A stretch of DNA of 64,000 bases from RBG-13-68-16 sp041494245 (GTDB lineage: Bacteria; Acidobacteriota; Thermoanaerobaculia; Thermoanaerobaculales; Thermoanaerobaculaceae), in assembly GCA_041494245.1 (NCBI GenBank), contig JBGQAK010000007.1:124001-188000 (forward strand). The letters are read 5' to 3'. The translations under genes were made by a program, and so were the position numbers. Positions within the stretch are counted from its first letter, which is position 1; the number at the start of each line of letters is the position of its first letter. Shown piece by piece: positions 61,151 to 64,000 of this stretch. Below the pieces are notes generated by a model. That model ran no database searches and was not told the origin of the DNA. It saw nothing but the letters and a program-made list of their open reading frames with translations.

Positions 61151-61501
61151 TTACAGCCCGTAGTACAGCTCGATCTCGTTGGGGTGGGGGCGGTTGCGGA
61201 CCTGGCGCTCCTCGTTGCGCGTGCGTGCGGTCCAGCGCTCGACGAGGTCCGTCTTGACGGCGTAGACGAGATAGCCGGTCTGTGAGTCGCGCACGACCAC
61301 GTACCCATCAGCGTCGTGCAGCCAGTTGTAGTACTCGTCGCCGGTCGCGAACAGGTGTAGCACCGTCCCGTCCGGCTGCGCGACCGTCTGCGGCACGTTG
61401 CGCAGGTACGCCGCCTCGCCCGCCACCGCGAACAGCACCACGGCCAGGGCGATCAGCCACAGGCCACGCCGGCATCTCGCTCGTGGGGACTTGTTGCTCA
61501 T
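61151..61501 (-). pseudogene. Chimeric remnant: M6-peptidase start joined to glutamine-synthetase-like end
   Basis: Residues 1-83 are a paralogous copy of the M6 peptidase N terminus (signal anchor, then LHLFATGDEYYNWLHDADGY). At about 61252 the sequence changes to TDLVERWTARTRNEERQVRN and RPHPNEIELYYGL, ending in a stop. This tail resembles the last 30 residues of type I glutamine synthetase (consensus RPHPxEfxLYy). The two halves have no functional reason to be fused, so this looks like a deletion junction between two genes. An exported 116-residue product is possible but unlikely to function. Confidence 0.6.
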
Positions 61502-61580
61502 GGGTTCACCTTCCGACGGCGGCGTATGCCGCCCTACATCAAAGCAATTATATCTAAGCCATGTGTCGAAGTTTTGAAAG
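61252..61580. repeat. Duplicated segment, copy 2
   Basis: Direct-repeat partner of 58623-58948; see that entry. The identity stops abruptly where the glutamine-synthetase-like tail begins. Confidence 0.75.
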
Positions 61581-61852
61581 ACATCGTGCTCCAAGAGGCT
61601 CCGCAACGCGGACACGCCTTCTTTGCGGCAGACCCATTCTGGCAGAAAGCCCTGCAGATGCCCTTGTGACGCCCCGGCCTCCTGTCACCCTGGATGGTCA
61701 AAAGACCCTGCAGCGACGCAAGTTACGGCCGGCCACTTTTCAAACCGAGGAACCTGGGCAACCCAAGTCGTGCCTTCCCCCGGGATCTGAGAGTCCCGGT
61801 GGACGGCAGGCAAGCACTTTCACGGGCCCGCAAACGCGAAATCGAAACCCAC
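61581..61852. other. Gene-free stretch in the accessory island
   Basis: No coding sequence, RNA or repeat recognised between the upstream end of duplicated copy 2 and the secreted-protein fragment. The 249-bp gap 60902-61150 is likewise empty. Confidence 0.4.
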
Positions 61853-62701
61853 TCAGGGCTGGGTGGAGTCGTACCTCGGACCGTCGTCGATGCACCCCCC
61901 TCCACCCTGGTCATGCGGGACGCACACGGTCACCTCACCGTTGGTCACACCCCCTTTTCCATCTGTGGCACGGAAGAGAACGTGATAGACGCGCCCGTTC
62001 CCCGATCCTGCACGCTCGGCTCTGACCTGCAGGGGCTTCAGCGTCGCGTCCGGGCTCGTGTCCCCGTCGCCGGTACCCTTCACCGGCTCGTCCTGGCGCA
62101 CCCCCGTAATCTCGATAGTCACCACGTCTCCGTCGGGATCCATTACTCCTGCGATGGAGATGGTCTTCATCTTATGGTTGGCGGGCCAAAGCGAGCCCGG
62201 TACGGCGCGGGCGTTCGGGCAGTCAGGCGGCTGGTTGGGAGGTTTCACTTTGTAGAACGACGCCGAGGCCCGGGACACCAAATCATTCACAGTGAGCGCC
62301 CCCTCGAGTTGGTGCTGCCCTTCGCTCACAGACGGCAGCGGAAGGGACAGGCGTTGCACACCAGTCAGGTTGAGGTTTGTCGTGCTCACGAGGTTCCCAT
62401 CGAGTACCAACCTGAAGACCCCCGCGCCCGAGCCTTGCATATCCGCGAGGAGAGCGATCGGCTCGCTGACGTACGCGGCACGATCGGTCCGCATCGCGAG
62501 CACTCGGCCACCAGCCACATCTACCTGCGCTGAGCCTGCAGCGAGCACGTGCCCGTCGTTGCCGTATACACCGATGACGACAGTATGCGTACCACTCTCC
62601 TGGGTCTCGACCGGCACAGCGACCGTCGCATCATCGAGGTCGATCCCCTCGTCTGCCCGCGGTGCGGCGCTTTCCGCTTCCCTCTCGCGCCCCCACGGCG
62701 T
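61853..62701 (-). pseudogene. C-terminal fragment of a secreted repeat-domain protein
   Basis: The minus frame is open from 62701 to 61853. It contains protein-like sequence with extracellular-domain features: THTVVIGVYGNDGHVLAAGS, an Ig-like strand pattern, and the PPDCPNARAVPGSLWPANHK to MDPDGDVVTIEITGVRQDEP module, ending GKGGVTNGEVTVCVPHDQ and a short Gly/Asp tail. There is no signal peptide or good start: an in-frame TGA at 62704 truncates it and a Met at 62617 falls inside a domain. It is probably the surviving 3' end of a large surface protein. Confidence 0.55.
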
Positions 62702-62871
62702 TCACCATGCAGGTCATGCCCCGAGAGTGTGCTGTCGCGGCCGCTCCGGGGGGGGCGTTGACTCGTTTCCGACTGGCGCTATCCTCCATTCAGTGAAAAG
62801 CAACTTCGTATCTCTCTTAGTTGAGGCCAGGCTGGTCAATTGAAAATCAGCCTGCCCGCCGAAAGGTATAG

Positions 62872-64000
62872 ATGAAGAAGCCGACCAAGATGCTGAAGGA
62901 AACGCAAAACCTGACACCAGGAGACCAGCTACTCCCCGTGTTGCGGACCTTCGCCGAGCAGGTCCATGCCAAGTTTGCGGCGGCGGCTCGTGGTGAGCCC
63001 GAAGACCAGCTCAAGCCCCCCATTGATCAACTGTTCACCTCCTACGGCAAGATCGTCTCCAAGAGCATCGTGCTCAAGGGTGCGTCGCTGCTCAAGGACC
63101 GTCTTGGCAAACCGGACTTCGCCGCGCATGACGGCAAGTTGCTGATCGGCTATGTGGAGCTAAAAGCTCCGGGCAAAAGAGCAAACCCGGACTTATACAG
63201 GGGACATGACCGTGAACAGTGGGAGCGATTTAAGGCTCTCCCCAACATTATCTATACCGACGGGAACGAGTGGGGCCTGTATAGGGAGGGCAAGCCAGCC
63301 GCCAAGCTCGTCCGTCTGAGGGGCAACGTGGTGGCTGACGGAGAAAGGGCTGTTGCCGCCGAGGACGCCCGGGACCTCTTCGACCTTTTCGTCGCGTTCA
63401 CGTCCTGGACGCCGATAGTGCCGCGGAAGCCTAAGGAGCTTGCCGAGTTCCTAGCCCCTTACTGTCGCCTGATTCGGGAAGAGGTCTTGGACGCGCTCAA
63501 GGACGGCCCTTCCCCCCTCCGCAGCCTGAAGGAGGAGATCCAGAACCTGCTGTTCCCGGACGCGAGCGACCGGCAGTTCGCCGACGCCTACGCCCAAACG
63601 GTGATCTTCGCCCTGCTCCTGGCCAACATGGAGGGTGCCGACGTCCTGGAGCTGAACAGCGCCTACGAAACGTTGGCTCCCCACCACCTGCTGCTTTCGC
63701 GCTCCCTGCAATTCTTGACTGACCCGCAGGCGCTCACGGAAATCTCGTCCTCGCTGTCCCTCGCTCAGCGCGTTATTCACGAAATCCAGCCGAGTTCCCT
63801 CTGGGCCGAGGGACGCCTGTTCGATGAGGCTACGGCCGAAGGCCCCTGGCTCTTCTTCTACGAGCACTTCCTTGCGAAGTACGACCCGAAGCTCCGCAAG
63901 GCCTGGGGGGTGTACTTCACACCAGTGGAAGTAACGCGCTGCCAGGTGCACCTGATCGACGAGATTCTGGCAAAACACCTGGGCAAGCGGATGGGTTTCG
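62872..64000 (+). CDS. Single-polypeptide restriction-modification enzyme (type IIG/ISP-like), 5' part
   Basis: The frame from ATG 62872 (AAAGG 7 nt upstream) is open to the window edge, 376 residues. The N terminus carries a PD-(D/E)xK nuclease core: GKPDFAAHDGKLLIGYVELK, with the Asp and the ExK in register. A helical linker follows (about 150-320), and YEHFLAKYDPKLRKAWGVYF begins the region that introduces an N6-adenine methyltransferase domain in Eco57I/type ISP enzymes (consensus R-x-x-x-G-x-Y-(Y/F)-T-P). The methylase and target-recognition domains lie outside. It probably acts in phage or plasmid defence. Confidence 0.8.
   Translation, partial: MKKPTKMLKETQNLTPGDQLLPVLRTFAEQVHAKFAAAARGEPEDQLKPPIDQLFTSYGKIVSKSIVLKGASLLKDRLGKPDFAAHDGKLLIGYVELKAPGKRANPDLYRGHDREQWERFKALPNIIYTDGNEWGLYREGKPAAKLVRLRGNVVADGERAVAAEDARDLFDLFVAFTSWTPIVPRKPKELAEFLAPYCRLIREEVLDALKDGPSPLRSLKEEIQNLLFPDASDRQFADAYAQTVIFALLLANMEGADVLELNSAYETLAPHHLLLSRSLQFLTDPQALTEISSSLSLAQRVIHEIQPSSLWAEGRLFDEATAEGPWLFFYEHFLAKYDPKLRKAWGVYFTPVEVTRCQVHLIDEILAKHLGKRMGF

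Overview
The window is about two-thirds GC and comes from a diderm bacterium: it encodes an outer-membrane beta-barrel porin, a second beta-barrel protein and an ArnT-like lipid-linked glycosyltransferase. Gene content suggests an anaerobe that handles amino acids: two glutamate dehydrogenase paralogues, a flavin-based NADH/NADPH/ferredoxin-type complex, an [FeFe]-hydrogenase-like sensor, remnants of the futalosine menaquinone pathway, and secreted M6 and M16 peptidases. An Acidobacteriota (Thermoanaerobaculia/Holophagae-like) or related lineage fits, but I cannot fix the taxon. I saw no rRNA, tRNA or CRISPR array.

Layout. 1-7.8 kb: an Lhr-type helicase running off the left edge, a frameshifted beta-barrel gene, an NCS2 permease, a decayed mqnD, a B3/4-domain protein and a metallophosphoesterase. 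8.1-19.3 kb (minus strand): three proteins built on the N-terminal ATP-grasp half of PEP synthase, without the phosphohistidine or PEP-binding domains, interleaved with a glutamate dehydrogenase paralogue that lacks the catalytic lysine and followed upstream by an intact NADP-type gdhA. This is the best candidate for an undescribed system. 19.3-29.9 kb (plus strand): a remnant of an FMN glutamate synthase, then a nine-gene operon: unknown protein, two DRTGG proteins, an anti-sigma-like ATPase, an HydS-like [FeFe]-hydrogenase protein, a zinc-ribbon protein, and a NuoE/NuoF/large-fusion set resembling the Stn transhydrogenase. 30-36 kb: a translationally coupled pair, a 1609-residue HD/helical-repeat/nucleotidyltransferase protein and a malate/lactate-dehydrogenase-like protein. 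37-43 kb: a decayed ubiD, a secreted beta-propeller protein and an ArnT-like glycosyltransferase. 43-53 kb: the kdp potassium operon with a tiny extra membrane peptide and an upstream porin that shares its promoter pattern. 53-59 kb: M16 and M6 peptidases. 59-64 kb: a lower-GC accessory island with a TIGR04255 three-gene cassette, chimeric gene debris and the start of a one-polypeptide restriction-modification enzyme.

A theme across the window is broken genes in the gaps: mqnD and ubiD each keep both ends but lack the middle, an M6-peptidase start is joined to a glutamine-synthetase-like end, and C-terminal stubs of HPr, FMN glutamate synthase and a secreted protein lie between intact genes. 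This is either real genome erosion by short deletions or systematic assembly collapse; long reads would decide. The intact modules nevertheless make sense together: nitrogen and redox balance (glutamate dehydrogenase, NAD(P)H/ferredoxin exchange, hydrogen-type sensing) and potassium homeostasis. No experimental or database result was available; all assignments are from reading the sequence.
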